Shown here piece after piece: positions 1 through 13,959 of a DNA stretch of 64,000 nucleotides. The notes below the pieces were generated by a model. It worked only from the letters and a program-made list of their open reading frames with translations. It made no database searches and was not told where the DNA came from. The DNA lies in the NCBI GenBank assembly GCA_947650365.1, contig CANTAL010000099.1, positions 496,001 through 560,000 of the forward strand, written 5' to 3'. Source of the DNA: Chamaelirium japonicum (taxonomy: Eukaryota; Streptophyta; Magnoliopsida; Liliales; Melanthiaceae). Numbering within the stretch: the first letter of the stretch is position 1; every line of letters starts with the position of its first letter. Made by a program: the position numbers and the translations under genes.

Positions 1-1180
1 TGATCAATGCTAATTCATTCGTACGATCCATTCTAATTCATTCGTACAATCCATTCTATTTCATTCGTACGATCCATTCTTACTCATTCGTATGATCCAT
101 TCTAATTCATTCGCACGAATGTATCCATTCTAATTCATTCGTACAATCCATTCTTACTCATTCGTAATGAATTAGAATGGATACATTCGTGCAAAAGAAT
201 TACAATGGATTGTATGAATGAATTAGAATGGATCGTGCAAATGAATTAGAATGGATCGTGCGAATGAATTAAAATGGATCGTACGAATGAATTAGAATAG
301 ATTGTGCGAATGAATTAGAATGGATCGTACGAATGAATTAGAATGGATACATTCGTGCGAATGAATTAGAATGAATCGTACGAAGGAATTAGAATGGATC
401 GTACGAAGGAATTAGAATGGATCGTACGAATGAATTAGAATGGATACATTCGTGCAAAAGAAGTATAATGGATTGTATGAATGAATTAGAATGGATCGTG
501 CAAATGAATTATAATAGATCGTGCGAATGAATTAGAATAGATCGTACGAATGAATTAGAATGGATCGTACGAATGAATTAGAATGGATCGTACGAATGAA
601 TTGGAATGGATACATTCGTGCGAATGAATTAGAATGGATCGTATGAATGAATTAGAGTGGATACATTCGTACAAATGAATTAGAATGGATCGTACGAATG
701 AATTAGAATGGATACATTCGTGCGAATGAATTAGAATGGATCATATGAATGAATTAGAATGGATCGTTTGAGAGAATGCGAATGGATCGTGCGAATGAAT
801 TAGAATGGATTGTACGAATGAATTAGAATGGATCGTACGAACGAATTAGAATGGATACATTCGTGCGAATCCATTCTATTTCATTCGTACGATCCATTCT
901 AATTCATTCGCACGATCCATTCTAATTCAATCCATTCTAATTCATTCGTACGATCCATTCTTACTCATTCGTACGATCCATTCTAATTCATTCGCACGAA
1001 TGAATCCATTCTAATTCATTCGTATGATCCATTCTAATTCATTCGCATGAATGTATCCATTCTAATTCATTCATACGATCCATTCTATCTCATTCGTACA
1101 ATTAGAATATGGATCATACGAATGAATTAGAATAGATTGTGCGAATGAATTGGAATGGATCGTACGAATGAATTGGAATG

Positions 1181-3038
1181 GATACATTCGTGCGAATGAA
1201 TTAGAATGGATCGTATGAATGAATTAGAGTGGATACATTCATACAAATGAATTAGAATGGATTGTATGAATGAATTAGAATGGATACATTCGTGCGAATG
1301 AATTAGAATGGATCATATGAATGAATTAGAATGGATCGTTTGAGTGAATTGGAATGGATCGTACGAATGAATTAGAATGGATCGTACGAAGGAATTAGAA
1401 TGGATCGTACGAAGGAATTAGAATGGATAGTACGAGTGAATTAGAATGGATACCTTCGTGCAAATGAATTAGAATGGATCGTACGAATGAGTAAGAATGG
1501 ATCGTACGAATAAAATAGAATGGATCGTATGAATGAATTAGAATGGATCGTGCGAATGAATTAGAATGGATCGTACGAATGAATTAAAATAGATTGTGCG
1601 ATTGAATTAGAATGGATCGTACGAATGAATTAGAATGGATCGTACGAATGAATTAGAATGGATCGTATGAATGAATTAGAATGGATCGTGCGAATGAATT
1701 AGAATGGATCGTACGAATGAAATAGAATGGATTCGCATGAATGTATCCATTCTAATTCATTCGTACGATCCATTCTAATTCATTCGTACAATCCATTCTA
1801 ATTCATTCGCACGATCCATTCGCATTCATTCGCACGATCCATTCTAATTCATTCATACGATCCATTCTATTTTATTCGTACGATCCATTCTAATTCATTC
1901 GTACAATCCATTCTAATTCATTCGCACGATCTATTCGAATTCATTCGCACGAATGTATCCACTCTAATTCATTCATACGATCCATTCTAATTCCTTCGTA
2001 CGATCCATTCTATTTCATTCGTATGATCCATTCTATTTTATTCATATAATCCATTCTAATTCATTCACACGAATGTATCAACTCTAATTCATTCGTATGA
2101 TCCATTCTAATTAATTCGCACGAATGTATCCATTCTAATTCATTCGTACGATCCATTCTAATTCATTCGTATGATCCATTCTAAATCATTTGTACGATCC
2201 ATTCTAATTCCTTCGTATTATCCATTCTAATTCATTCGCACGAATGTATCCATTCTAATTCATTCGTACGATCCATTCTAATTCATTCGTATGATCCATT
2301 CTAATTCCTTCGTATGATCCATTCTAATTCATTCGCACGAATGTATCCATTCTAATTCATTCGTACGATCCATTCTAATTCATTCGTACGATCCATTCTA
2401 ATTCATTCGCACAATCTATTCTAATTCATTCGTAAGATCCATTCTAATTCATTCGCACGATCCATTCTAATTCATTCATACGATCCATTCTATTTCATTC
2501 GTACGATCCATTCGTACTCATTCGTACGATCCATTCTAATTCATTTGCACGAAGGTATCCATTCTAATTCATTCATACTATCCATTCTAATTCCTTCGTA
2601 CGATCCATTCTAATTCCTTCGTACGATCCATTCTAATTCATTCGTACGATTCATTCTAATTCAATCCATTCTAATTCATTCGTACGATCCATTCTTACTC
2701 ATTCGTACGATCCATTCTAATTCATTCGCACGAATGAATCCATTCTAATTCATTCGTATGATCCATTCTAATTCATTAGCATGAATGTATCCATTCTAAT
2801 TCATTCGTACGATCCATTCTTTCTCATTCGTACAATCCATTCTATTTCATTCCCACAATCTATTCTAATTTATTCATACTATCCATTCTAATTTATTCGC
2901 ACGATCCATTCTAATTCATTCATACGATCCATTCTAATTCATTCATACGATCCATTCTAATTCATTCGTACGATCCATTCTTACTCATTCGTATGATCCA
3001 TTCTAATTCATTTGCACGAAGGTATCCATTCTAATTCC
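1181..3038 (+). repeat. 1.86-kb duplicated flank, left copy
   Basis: This segment recurs at 4,806-6,663 with a constant offset of 3,625. Examples are TTTGAGTGAATTGG at 1,339 and 4,964, and the string of R blocks ending in GGATTCGCATGAATG. Both copies include the R-to-F flip at 1,733/5,357. The match stops near 3,038: this copy reads CTAATTCCTTCG where the other reads CTAATTCATTCGTACTATCC. Block A copy 2 contains the segment once, at about 31,605-33,462. Confidence 0.9.
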
Positions 3039-3043
3039 TTCGT

Positions 3044-4799
3044 ACGATCCAATCTAATTCATTCATACGATTCATTCTAATTCATTCGCACGAATGTATC
3101 CATTCTAATTCATTCGTACATGTATGAATAAATTAGAATGGATCGTACGAATGAATTAGAGTTGATACATTCGTGCGAATGAATTAGAATGGATCGTACG
3201 AATAAATTAGATTGGATCGTATGAATGAATTATAATGGATCATGCGAATGAATTAGAATAGATCATACGAATGAATTAGAATGGATCGTACGATTGAATT
3301 AGAATGGATACATTCGTGCAAAAGAATTAGAATGGGTTGTATGATTGAATTAGAATGGATCGTGCGAATGAATTAGAATGGATACATTCGTGCAAATAAA
3401 TTAGAATGGATCGTATGAATAAATTAGATTGGATCGTATGAATGAATTAGAATGGATCGTGCGAATGAATTAGAATGGATCGTACGAATGAATTAGAATG
3501 GATCGTACGAATGAATTAGAATGGATCGTACGAAGGAATTAGAATTGATCGTACGAATGAATTAAAATAGATTGTGCGAATGAATTAGAATGGATCGTAC
3601 GAATGAATTGGAATGGATATATTCGTGCGAATGAATTAGAATGGATCGTATGAATGAATTAGAGTGGATACATTCGTACAAATGAATTAGAATGGATCGT
3701 ACGAATGAATTAGAATGGATACATTCGTGCGAATGAATTAGAATGGATCATACGAATGAATTAGAATGGATTCATTCGTGCGAATGAATTAGAATGGATT
3801 GAATTAGAATGGATCGTACGAATGAATTAGAATGGATCGTACGAATGAATTAGAATGGATTGAATTAGAATGGATCATACGAATGAATTAGAATAGATTG
3901 TACGAATGAATTAGAATGGATTGTACGAATGAATTAGAATGGATCGTACGAATGAATTAGAATGGATCGTACGAATGAATTAGAATGGATACATTCGTGC
4001 AAAAGAATTAGAATTGATCGTACGAATGAATTAGAATAGATTGTGCGAATGAATTAGAATGGATCGTACGAATGAATTGGAATGGATACATTCGTGCGAA
4101 TGACTTAGAATGGATCGTATGAATGAATTAGAGTGGATACATTCGTACAAATGAATTAGAATGGATCGTACGAATGAATTAGAATGGATACATTCGTACG
4201 AATGAAATAGAATGGATCGTATGAATGAATTAGAATGGATCATGGGAATGAATTAGAATGGATCGTACGAATGAATTTGAATAGATTGTGCGAATGAATT
4301 AGAATGGATCATACGAATGAATTAGAATGGATCGTACGAATGAATTAGAATGGATCGTATGAATGAATTAGAATGGATCGTGCGAATGAATTAGAATGGA
4401 TCGTACGAATGAAATAGAATGGATTCGCACGAATGTATCCATTCTAATTCATTCGTACGATCCATTCTAATTCATTCGTACAATCCATTCTAATTCATTC
4501 GCACGATCCATTCGCATTAACTCAAACGATCCATTCTAATTCATTCATATGATCCATTCTAATTCATTCGCATGAATGTATCCATTCTAATTCATTCGTA
4601 CGATCCATTCTAATTCATTTGTACGAATGTATCCACTCTAATTCATTCATACGATCCATTGTAATTCATTCGCACGAATGTATCCATTCCAATTCATTCG
4701 TACGATCCATTCTAATTCATTAGAATGGATCGTACGAATGAGTAAGAATGGATCATACGAATAAATTAGAATGGATTGAATTTGAATGAATCGTACGAA
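3044..4799 (+). repeat. 1.76-kb insert shared with 19,858-21,613
   Basis: The match to 19,858-21,613 has a constant offset of 16,814, checked at the rare TACATGTATGAATAAATT junction (3,117 and 19,931) and across the R block to GGATTGAATTTGAATG (4,777 and 21,591). A few base differences were seen, for example AATAAATTAGATTGG here against AATGAATTAGATTGG there. The right edge is abrupt: GTACGAAG then ATATGGATAC. The segment lies exactly between the two 1.86-kb direct copies and is absent from block A copy 2. It contains F-to-R flips at 3,120 and 4,720 and an R-to-F flip at 4,424. Confidence 0.9.
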
Positions 4800-4805
4800 G
4801 ATATG

Positions 4806-6663
4806 GATACATTCGTGCGAATGAATTAGAATGGATCGTATGAATGAATTAGAGTGGATACATTCATACAAATGAATTAGAATGGATTGTATGAATGAAT
4901 TAGAATGGATACATTCGTGCGAATGAATTAGAATGGATCATATGAATGAATTAGAATGGATCGTTTGAGTGAATTGGAATGGATCGTACGAATGAATTAG
5001 AATGGATCGTACGAAGGAATTAGAATGGATCGTACGAAGGAATTAGAATGGATAGTACGAGTGAATTAGAATGGATACTTTCGTGCAAATGAATTAGAAT
5101 GGATCGTACGAATGAGTAAGAATGGATCGTACGAATAAAATAGAATGGATCGTATGAATGAATTAGAATGGATCGTGCGAATGAATTAGAATGGATCGTA
5201 CGAATGAATTAAAATAGATTGTGCGATTGAATTAGAATGGATCGTACGAATGAATTAGAATGGATCGTACGAATGAATTAGAATGGATCGTATGAATGAA
5301 TTAGAATGGATCGTGCGAATGAATTAGAATGGATCGTACGAATGAAATAGAATGGATTCGCATGAATGTATCCATTCTAATTCATTCGTACGATCCATTC
5401 TAATTCATTCGTACAATCCATTCTAATTCATTCGCACGATCCATTCGCATTCATTCGCACGATCCATTCTAATTCATTCATACGATCCATTCTATTTCAT
5501 TCGTACGATCCATTCTAATTCATTCGTACAATCCATTCTAATTCATTCGCACGATCTATTCGAATTCATTCGCACGAATGTATCCACTCTAATTCATTCA
5601 TACGATCCATTCTAATTCCTTCGTACGATCCATTCTATTTCATTCGTATGATCCATTCTATTTTATTCATATAATCCATTCTAATTCATTCACACGAATG
5701 TATCAACTCTAATTCATTCGTATGATCCATTCTAATTAATTCGCACGAATGTATCCATTCTAATTCATTCGTACGATCCATTCTAATTCATTCGTATGAT
5801 CCATTCTAAATCATTTGTACGATCCATTCTAATTCCTTCGTATTATCCATTCTAATTCATTCGCACGAATGTATCCATTCTAATTCATTCGTACGATCCA
5901 TTCTAATTCATTCGTATGATCCATTCTAATTCCTTCGTATGATCCATTCTAATTCATTCGCACGAATGTATCCATTCTAATTCATTCGTACGATCCATTC
6001 TAATTCATTCGTACGATCCATTCTAATTCATTCGCACAATCTATTCTAATTCATTCGTAAGATCCATTCTAATTCATTCGCACGATCCATTCTAATTCAT
6101 TCATACAATCCATTCTATTTCATTCGTACGATCCATTCGTACTCATTCGTACGATCCATTCTAATTCATTTGCACGAAGGTATCCATTCTAATTCATTCA
6201 TACTATCCATTCTAATTCCTTCGTACGATCCATTCTAATTCCTTCGTACGATCCATTCTAATTCATTCGTACGATTCATTCTAATTCAATCCATTCTAAT
6301 TCATTCGTACGATCCATTCTTACTCATTCGTACGATCCATTCTAATTCATTCGCACGAATGAATCCATTCTAATTCATTCGTATGATCCATTCTAATTCA
6401 TTAGCATGAATGTATCCATTCTAATTCATTCGTACGATCCATTCTATCTCATTCGTACAATCCATTCTATTTCATTCCCACAATCTATTCTAATTTATTC
6501 ATACTATCCATTCTAATTTATTCGCACGATCCATTCTAATTCATTCATACGATCCATTCTAATTCATTCATACGATCCATTCTAATTCATTCGTACGATC
6601 CATTCTTACTCATTCGTATGATCCATTCTAATTCATTTGCACGAAGGTATCCATTCTAATTCA
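4806..6663 (+). repeat. 1.86-kb duplicated flank, right copy
   Basis: This is the second copy of 1,181-3,038 at offset 3,625. It is the copy that continues into the rest of block A (6,664 onward), as block A copy 2 does. Differences from the left copy are few, for example GATACTTTCGTGC here against GATACCTTCGTGC at about 1,449. The left edge at about 4,800 is the ATATGGATAC junction. Confidence 0.9.
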
Positions 6664-6910
6664 TTCGTACTATCCATTCTAATTCCTTCGTACGATCCAT
6701 TCTAATTCCTTCGTACGATCCATTCTAATTCATTCGTACGATCCATTCTAATTCATTCGCACGATCTATTCTAATTCATTCGCACGATCCATTCTAATTC
6801 ATTAGCACGATCCATTCTAATTCATTCATACGATCCATTCTAATTCATTTATACGATCCAATTTAATTCATTCATACGATCCATTCTAATTCTTTCGCAC
6901 GAATGTATCC

Positions 6911-6940
6911 ATTCTAATTCATTCTAATTCATTCTAATTC
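6911..6940 (+). repeat. Local 10-bp microsatellite (ATTCTAATTC)x3
   Basis: Three exact decamers ATTCTAATTC lie head to tail, followed by AATCC. The decamer is the core of the 23-bp monomer without its CGTACGATCC spacer. The same expansion sits at 33,710-33,739 in block A copy 2, so it arose before that duplication. A two-to-three unit relative in R orientation (GAATGAATTA) is near 56,571-56,598. Confidence 0.85.
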
Positions 6941-7369
6941 AATCCATTCTAATTCATTCGTACGATCCATTCTAATTCATTCGTACAATCCATTCTAATT
7001 CATTAGCACGATCCATTCGCATTCACTCAAACGATCCATTCTAATTCATTCATATGATCCATTCTAATTCATTCGCACGAATGTATCCATTCTAATTCAT
7101 TCGTACGATCCATTCTAATTCATTTGTACGAATGTATCCACTCTAATTCATTCATACGATCCATTCTAATTCATTCGCACGAATGTATCCATTCCAATTC
7201 ATTCGTACGATCCATTCTAATTCATTGATACGATCCATTCTAATCCATTCGCACAATCTATTCTATTTCATTCTAATTTCAATTCTAATTCATTCGCACG
7301 ATCCATTCGCATTCACTCAAACGACCCATTCTAATTCATAAGTACGATCCATTCTAATTCATTCAAAAG

Positions 7370-8650
7370 ATCCATTCTAATTCATTCGTACGATCCATTC
7401 TAATTCATTCGCACGATTGTATCCATTCTAATTCATTCGTACGATCCATTCTAATTCTTTTGTACGAATGTATCCACTCTAATTCATTTATACGATCCAT
7501 TCTAATTCATTCGTACGAATGTATCCATTCCAATTCATTCGTACGATCCATTCTAATTCATTCGCACAATCTATTCTAATTCATTCGTACGATCAATTCT
7601 AATTCATTAGCATGATCAATTCTAATTCATTCGTACGATCTATTCTATTTCATTCGTACGATCCATTCTTATCGCACGATCCATTCTAATTCATTCGCAC
7701 GATCCATTCTCCATTCTAATTCCTTCGTACGATCCATTCTAATTCCTTCGTATCCATTCTAATTCACTCATACGATCCATTCTAATTCATTCATACGATC
7801 CATTTTAATTCATTCGCATGAATGTATCCATTCTAATTCATTCGTACGATCCATTCTAATTCATTCGCACAATCTATTCTAGTTCATTCATACGATCCAT
7901 CCTAATTCATTCGCACGATCCATTCTAATTCATTCGCACAATCCATTCTATTTCTTTCGTACGATCCATTCTTACTCATTCGTACGATCCATTCGTATCC
8001 ATTCTAATTCATTCGTACGATCTATTCTATTTCATTCGTACGATCCATTCTAATTCATACGATCCATTTTATTTCATTCATACGATCCATTTTAATTCAT
8101 TCGCACGATCCATTCTAATTCATTCGTACGATCCATTCTAATTCATTCGCACGAATGTATCCATTCTAATTCATTCGTACGATCCATTCTAATTCATTTG
8201 TACCAATGTATCCACTCTAATTCATTCATACGATCCATTCTAATTCATTCGCACGAATGTATCCATTCCAATTCATTCGTACGATCCATTCTAATTCATT
8301 CGCACAATCTATTCGAATTCATTCGTACAATCAATTCTAATTCATTAGCATGATCCATTCTAATTCATTCGTACGATCTATTCTATTTCATTCGTACGAT
8401 CCATTCTTATCGCACGATCCATTCTAATTCATTCGCACGATCCATTCTCCATTCTAATTCCTTCGTACGATCCAGTCTAATTCCTTCGTATCCATTCTAA
8501 TTCACTCATACGATCCATTCTAATTCATTCATACGATCCATTCTAATTCATTCGCAGGAATGTATCCATTCTAATTCATTCGTACGATCCATTCTAATTC
8601 ATTCGCACAATCTATTCTAATTCATTCATACGATCCATCCTAATTCATTC
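7370..8650 (+). repeat. Tandem duplication with 738-bp period
   Basis: About 540 bp recur 738 bp apart. The rare string CTTATCGCACGATCC occurs at 7,669 and 8,407, with the same series TTTGTAC...GTATCCACTC, CCATTCCAATTC, TTAGCATGATC and ATTCTCCATTCTAATTCC around each. The arrangement is repeated at 34,444 and 35,182 in block A copy 2, also 738 bp apart, so it predates the block duplication. 738 is 32 monomers of 23 bp plus 2. Confidence 0.85.
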
Positions 8651-8772
8651 GCACGAATGTATCCATTCTAATTCATTCGTACGATCTATTCTAATTCATT
8701 CGTACGATCCATTCTAATTCATTAATACGATCCAATCTAATTCATTCATACGATCCATTCTAATTCATTCGT

Positions 8773-10903
8773 CGAATGAGTAAAAATGGATCGTGCGAAT
8801 GAATTAGAATGGATCATATCAATGAATTAGAATGGATCGTATGAATGAATTAGAATGGATCGTGCGAATAAATTAGAATGGATCGTATGAATGAATTAGA
8901 ATAGATTGTGCGAATGAATTAGAATGGATTGTACGAATGAATTAGAATGGATACATTCGTGCGAATGAATTAGAATGGATCGTATGAATGAATTAGAATC
9001 GATCGTACGAATGAATTAGAATGGATCATGCGAATGAATTAGAATGGATCGTGCGAATGAATTAGAATGGATCGTACGAATGAAATAGAATGGATTGTAC
9101 GAATGAGATAGAATGGATCGTACGAATGAATTAGACTGGATCGTATTAATGAATTAGAATGGATCGTACGAAGAAATTAGAATAGATCATATGAATGAAT
9201 TAGAATGGATCTTATGAATGAATTAGAATGGATCGTACGAATGAATTAGAATGGATCGTATAAATGAATTAGAATGGATCGTGCGAATGAATCAGAATGG
9301 ATCGTGCGAATGAATTAGAATATGGATCGTACGAAGGAATTAGAATGGATCGTACGAATCAATTCGAATGTATCCTTTCTAATTCATTCGTACGATCCAT
9401 TCTAATTCATTCGTACGATCCATTCTATCTCATTCGTACAATCCATTCTATTTCATTCGTATGATCCATTCTAATTCATTCGCACGATCCATTTTAATTC
9501 ATTCGCATGATCCATTCTAATTCATTCATACGATCCATTCTAATTCATTCGTACGATCCATTCTAATTTCTTCGTATGATCTATTCTAATTCCTTCGTAC
9601 GATCCATTCTAATTCATTCGTACGATCCATTCAAATTCATTCGCACGAATCTATCCATTCTAATTCATTCATATAATCGTACGAATGAATTAGAATGGAT
9701 CGTATGAATGAATTAGAATGGATCGTGCGAATGAATTAAAATGGATCGTATGAATGAAATAGAATGGATCGTATGAATTAGAATGGATCGTACGAATGAA
9801 ATAGAATGGATCGTACGAATGAATTAGAATAGATTGTGCGAATGGATTAGAATGGATCATACGATTGAGTAAGAATGGATTGTACGAATGAAATAGAATA
9901 GATCGTATGAATGAATTAGAATGGATCATGCTAATGAATTAGAATTGATCATACGAATGAATTAGAATAGATTGTGTGAATGAATTAGAATGGATCGTGC
10001 GAATGAATTAGAATGGATCGTATGAATGAATTAGAATGGATCGTACGAAGGAATTAGAATGGATCGTGCGAATGAATTAGAATGGATCGTACGAATGAAA
10101 TAGAATGGATTGTACGAATGAGATAGAATAGATCGTACGAATGAATTAGAATGGATACATTCATGCGAATGAATTAGAATGGATCATACGAATGAATTAG
10201 AATGGATTCATTCGTGCGAATGAATTAGAATGGATCGTACGAATGAGTGAGAATGGATCGTACGAATGAATTAGAATGGATTGAATTAGAATGAATCGTA
10301 CGAATGAATTAGAATGGATCGTACGAATGAATTAGAATGGATTGAATTAGAATGAATCGTACGAATGAATTAGAATGAATCATACCGTACGAATGAATTA
10401 GAATGGATCATACGAAGGAATTAGAATGGATCGTACGAATGAATTAGAATGGATCGTACGAAGGAATTAGAATGGATACATTCGTGTGAATGAATTAGAA
10501 TGGATCGTATGAATGAATTAGAATCGATCGTACGAATGAATTAGAATGGAACATGCGAATGAATTAGAATGGATCATGCGAATGAATTAGAATGGATCGT
10601 ACGAATGAAATAGAATGGATTGTACGAATGAGATAGAATGGATCGTACGAATGAATTAGAATGGATACATTCATGCGAATGAATTAGAATGGATCATGCG
10701 AATGAATTAGAATGGATTCATTCGTGCGAATGACTTAGAATGGATCGTACGAATGAGTAAGAATGGATCGTACGAATGAATTAGAATGGATCGAATTAGA
10801 ATGAATCGTACGAATGAATTAGAATGGATCATACGAATGAATTAGAATGGATCGTGCGAATGAATTAGAATGGGTCGTACGAATGAATTAGAATGGATAC
10901 ACG
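8773..10903 (-). repeat. R-dominated region with short F interval
   Basis: R monomers fill 8,773-9,364 and 9,680-10,903, separated by 315 bp of F. It includes the GATCATACCGTACG marker (10,378), the GAATATGGATCG variant near 9,319 and several 15-bp monomers reading GGATTGAATTAG. It ends at the ACACGATCCAGATCC junction. The counterpart is 35,548-37,654. Confidence 0.85.
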
Positions 10904-12479
10904 ATCCAGATCCATTCTAATTCATTCGCACAATCTATTCTAATTCATTCGTAGGATCCATTCTAATTCATTACTACGATCCATTCTAATTCATTCATAC
11001 GATCCATTCTAATTCATTTGTACGATCCATTCTAATTCATTCGCACGATCCATTCTAATTCATTCATACGATCCATTCTAATTCATTTGTATGTATCCAT
11101 TCTAATTCATTCACACGAATGTATCAACTCTAATTCATTCGTATGATCCATTCTAATTCATTCGCACGAATGTATCCATTCTAATTCATTCGTACGATCC
11201 ATTCTTATTCATTCGTACGATCCATTCTAATTCATTCGTACAATCCATTCTAATTCATTCGTACGATCCATTCTAATTTATTCGTACAATCCATTCTAAT
11301 TCATTCATACGATCCATTCTAATTCATTCGCACGAATGTATCCATTCCAATTCATTCGTATGATCCATTCTAATTCATTCGCACAATCTATTCTAATTCA
11401 TTCGTACGATCAATTCTAATTCATTAGCATGATCCATTCTAATTCATTCGTACTATCCATTCTAATTCCTTCGTACGATCCATTCTAATTCATTCGTACG
11501 ATCCATTCTAATTCATTCGTACGATCCATTCTAATTCCTTCGTATGATCCATTCTAATTCATTCGTACAGTATGATTCATTCTAATTCATTCGTACGATT
11601 TATTATAATTCAATCCATTCTAATTCATTCATACGATCCATTCTAATTCATTCGTACGATCCATTCTAATTCATTCGTACGATTCATTCTAATTCAATCC
11701 ATTCTAATTCATTCGTACGATCCATTCTTACTCATTCGTACGATCCATTCTAATTCATTCGCACGAATGAATCCATTCTAATTCATTCGTATGATCCATT
11801 CTAATTCATTCGCATGAATGTATCCATTCTAATTCATTCGTACGATCCATTCTAATTCATACGATCCATTCTATTTCATTCATACGATCCATTTTAATTC
11901 ATTCGCACGATCCATTCTAATTCATTCATACGATCCATTCTAATTCATTCGTACGATCCATTCTAATTTCTTCGTATGATCTATTCTAATTCCTTCGTAC
12001 GATCCATTCTAATTCCTTCGTACAATCCATTCAAATTCATTCGCACGAATCTATCCATTCTAATTCATTCGTACGATCCATTCTAATTCATTCGCACGAT
12101 CCATTCTAATTCATCAATACGATCCAATCTAATTCATTCATACGATCTATTCTAATTCATTCGCATGAATATATCCTTTCTAATTCATTCGTACGATCCA
12201 TTCTAATTCATTCATATGATCCATTCTAATTCATTCGCACGAATGTATCCATTCTAATTCATTCGTACGATCCATTCTAATTCATTCATACGATTCATTT
12301 TAATTCATTCGCACGATCCATTCTAATTCATTCATACGATCCATTCTAATTCATTCGTACGATCCATTCTAATTTCTTCGTATGATCTATTCTAATTCCT
12401 TCGTACGATCCATTCTAATTCCTTCGTGCGATCCATTCTAATCCATTCTAATTCATTCGCACGATCCATTCTAATTCAT

Positions 12480-12515
12480 TCATACGATCCATTCTAATTA
12501 GAATGGTTACATTCG
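12480..12515. repeat. Head-on F-to-R junction, 18-bp perfect palindrome
   Basis: At 12,489-12,506 the junction reads CCATTCTAATTAGAATGG, its own reverse complement, with F monomers on the left and R monomers on the right. The same junction at 39,264-39,281 extends the palindrome by two bases on each side, because GGTTAC here is GGATAC there. The flanking blocks are inverted repeats of each other. Confidence 0.9.
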
Positions 12516-13039
12516 TGCAAAAGAAATAGAATGGATTGTATGAATGAGTAAGAATGGATCGTACGAATGAAATAGAATGGATCGTACGAATGAATTAGAA
12601 TGGATACATTCGTACGAATGAATTAGAATGGATCATATGAATGAATTAGGATGGATCGTTTGAGTGAATGCGAATGGATCGTGTGAATGAATTAGAATGG
12701 ATTGTACGAATGAATTAGAATGGATCGTACGAATGAATTAGAATGGATACATTCGTGCGAATCCATTCTATTTCATTCGTACGATCCATTCTAATTCATT
12801 CACACGATCCATTCTAGTTCATTCATACGATCCATTCTAATTCATTCGTACGATCCATTCTAATTCATTCGTACGATCCATTCTAATTCCTTCGCACAAT
12901 CTATTCTAATTCATTCGTACGATCCATTCTAATTCATTCGCACGATCTATTCTAATTCATTCATACGATCCATTCTATTTCATTCGTACGATCCATTCTT
13001 ACTCATTCATACAATCCATTCTATTTCTTTTGCACGAAT

Positions 13040-13066
13040 GTATCCATTCTAATTAGAATGGATCGT
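13040..13066. repeat. Head-on F-to-R junction, 22-bp perfect palindrome
   Basis: The palindrome is centred between 13,053 and 13,054, with left arm ATCCATTCTAA and right arm TTAGAATGGAT. It is duplicated at about 39,805 in block A copy 2. Such a junction could seed a hairpin or cruciform; that is inference. Confidence 0.9.
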
Positions 13067-13959
13067 ATGAATGAATTAGAATGGATCGTGCGAATGAATT
13101 AGAATGGATTAGAATGGATCGTACGAAGGAATTAGAATGGATCGTACGAAGGAATTAGAATAGATCATACGAAGAAATTAGAATGGATCGTACGAATGAA
13201 TTAGAATGGATCGTATGAATGAATTAGAATGGATCGTGCGAATGAATTAAAATGGATCGTATGAATGAATTAGAATGGATCATGCTAATGAATTAGAATG
13301 GATCATGTTATTGAATTAGAATGGATCGTACGAATGAATTAGATTGGATTGTACGAATGAATTAGAATGGATCGTGCGAATGAATTAGAATGGATCGTAC
13401 AAATGAATTAGAATGGATCGAAAGAAGGAATTAGAATGGATCGTACGAATGAATTAGAAAGGATACATTCGAATTCATTCGTACGATCCATTCTAATTCC
13501 TTCGTACGATCCATGTTCTAATTCATTCGAACGATCCATTCTAATTCATTCATATGATCCATTCTAATTTATTCGCACGATCCTTTCTAATTCATTCGTA
13601 CGATCCATTCTAATTCATTCATACGATCCATTCTAATTTCTTCGTATGATCTATTCTAATTCCTTCGTACGATCCATTCTAATTCCTTCGTACGATCCAT
13701 TCAAATTCATTCGCACGAATCTATCCATTCTAATTCATTCGTACGATCCATTCTAATTCATTCGAACGATCCATTCTAAGTCATTCGTACGATCCATTAG
13801 AATAGATCATACGAAGAAATTAGAATGGATCGTACGAATGAATTAGAATGGATCGTATGAATGAATTGGAATGGATCGTGCGAATGAATTAAAATGGATC
13901 GTATGAATGAAATAGAATGGATCGTATGAATTAGAATGGATCGTACGAATGAAATAGAA

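Larger units (their letters stand above)
5358..8772 (+). repeat. Long F block of 3.4 kb
   Basis: About 145 monomers run in one orientation without a flip. This is the second-longest such run in the window and corresponds to 32,158-35,547 in block A copy 2. It ends at the unusual TTCGTCGAATGAG junction. It contains the decamer expansion at 6,911 and the 738-bp tandem duplication. Confidence 0.9.
1..13797 (+). repeat. Segmental duplication A, copy 1
   Basis: This block matches 30,425-40,541 in the same order and orientation, including every F/R flip. The offset is 30,424 at the left (rare variant ATCAATGCTAATTC at 3 and 30,427). It is 26,775 from about 7.4 kb to past 9.9 kb (GTCGAATGAG at 8,771 and 35,546), 26,752 near 10.9 kb, 26,775 again near 12.5 kb, 26,752 near 13.05 kb, and 26,744 at the right end. 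The drop of 3,649 is the extra 3,625-bp insertion in this copy plus a 24-bp deletion in the other. The match ends at 13,797: this copy turns to R orientation at GATCCATTAG, whereas the other continues in F. By eye the copies differ by roughly one base per 100-200. The left edge may lie outside the window. Confidence 0.92.

Noticed and set aside
4031-4243. 70-codon open frame on the - strand, duplicated at 20,845-21,057
   Set aside because: It lies wholly in satellite monomers, has a 17-residue period explained by 23+28 bp, and shows no ribosome-binding or promoter context.
3044-4799. Transposon-like insertion
   Set aside because: The segment is itself satellite with a copy at 19.9 kb. No terminal repeats of its own, target-site duplication or transposase was seen.
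4647-4871. 74-codon open frame on the - strand
   Set aside because: It crosses an F/R flip and the 4,800 breakpoint, and its second half is the translated opposite orientation of the same satellite.
9690-9929. 79-codon open frame on the - strand, copied at 36,465-36,704
   Set aside because: It has a 23-residue (three-monomer) period and is kept open only by TAT-for-TAA variants; both copies are within duplicated block A.
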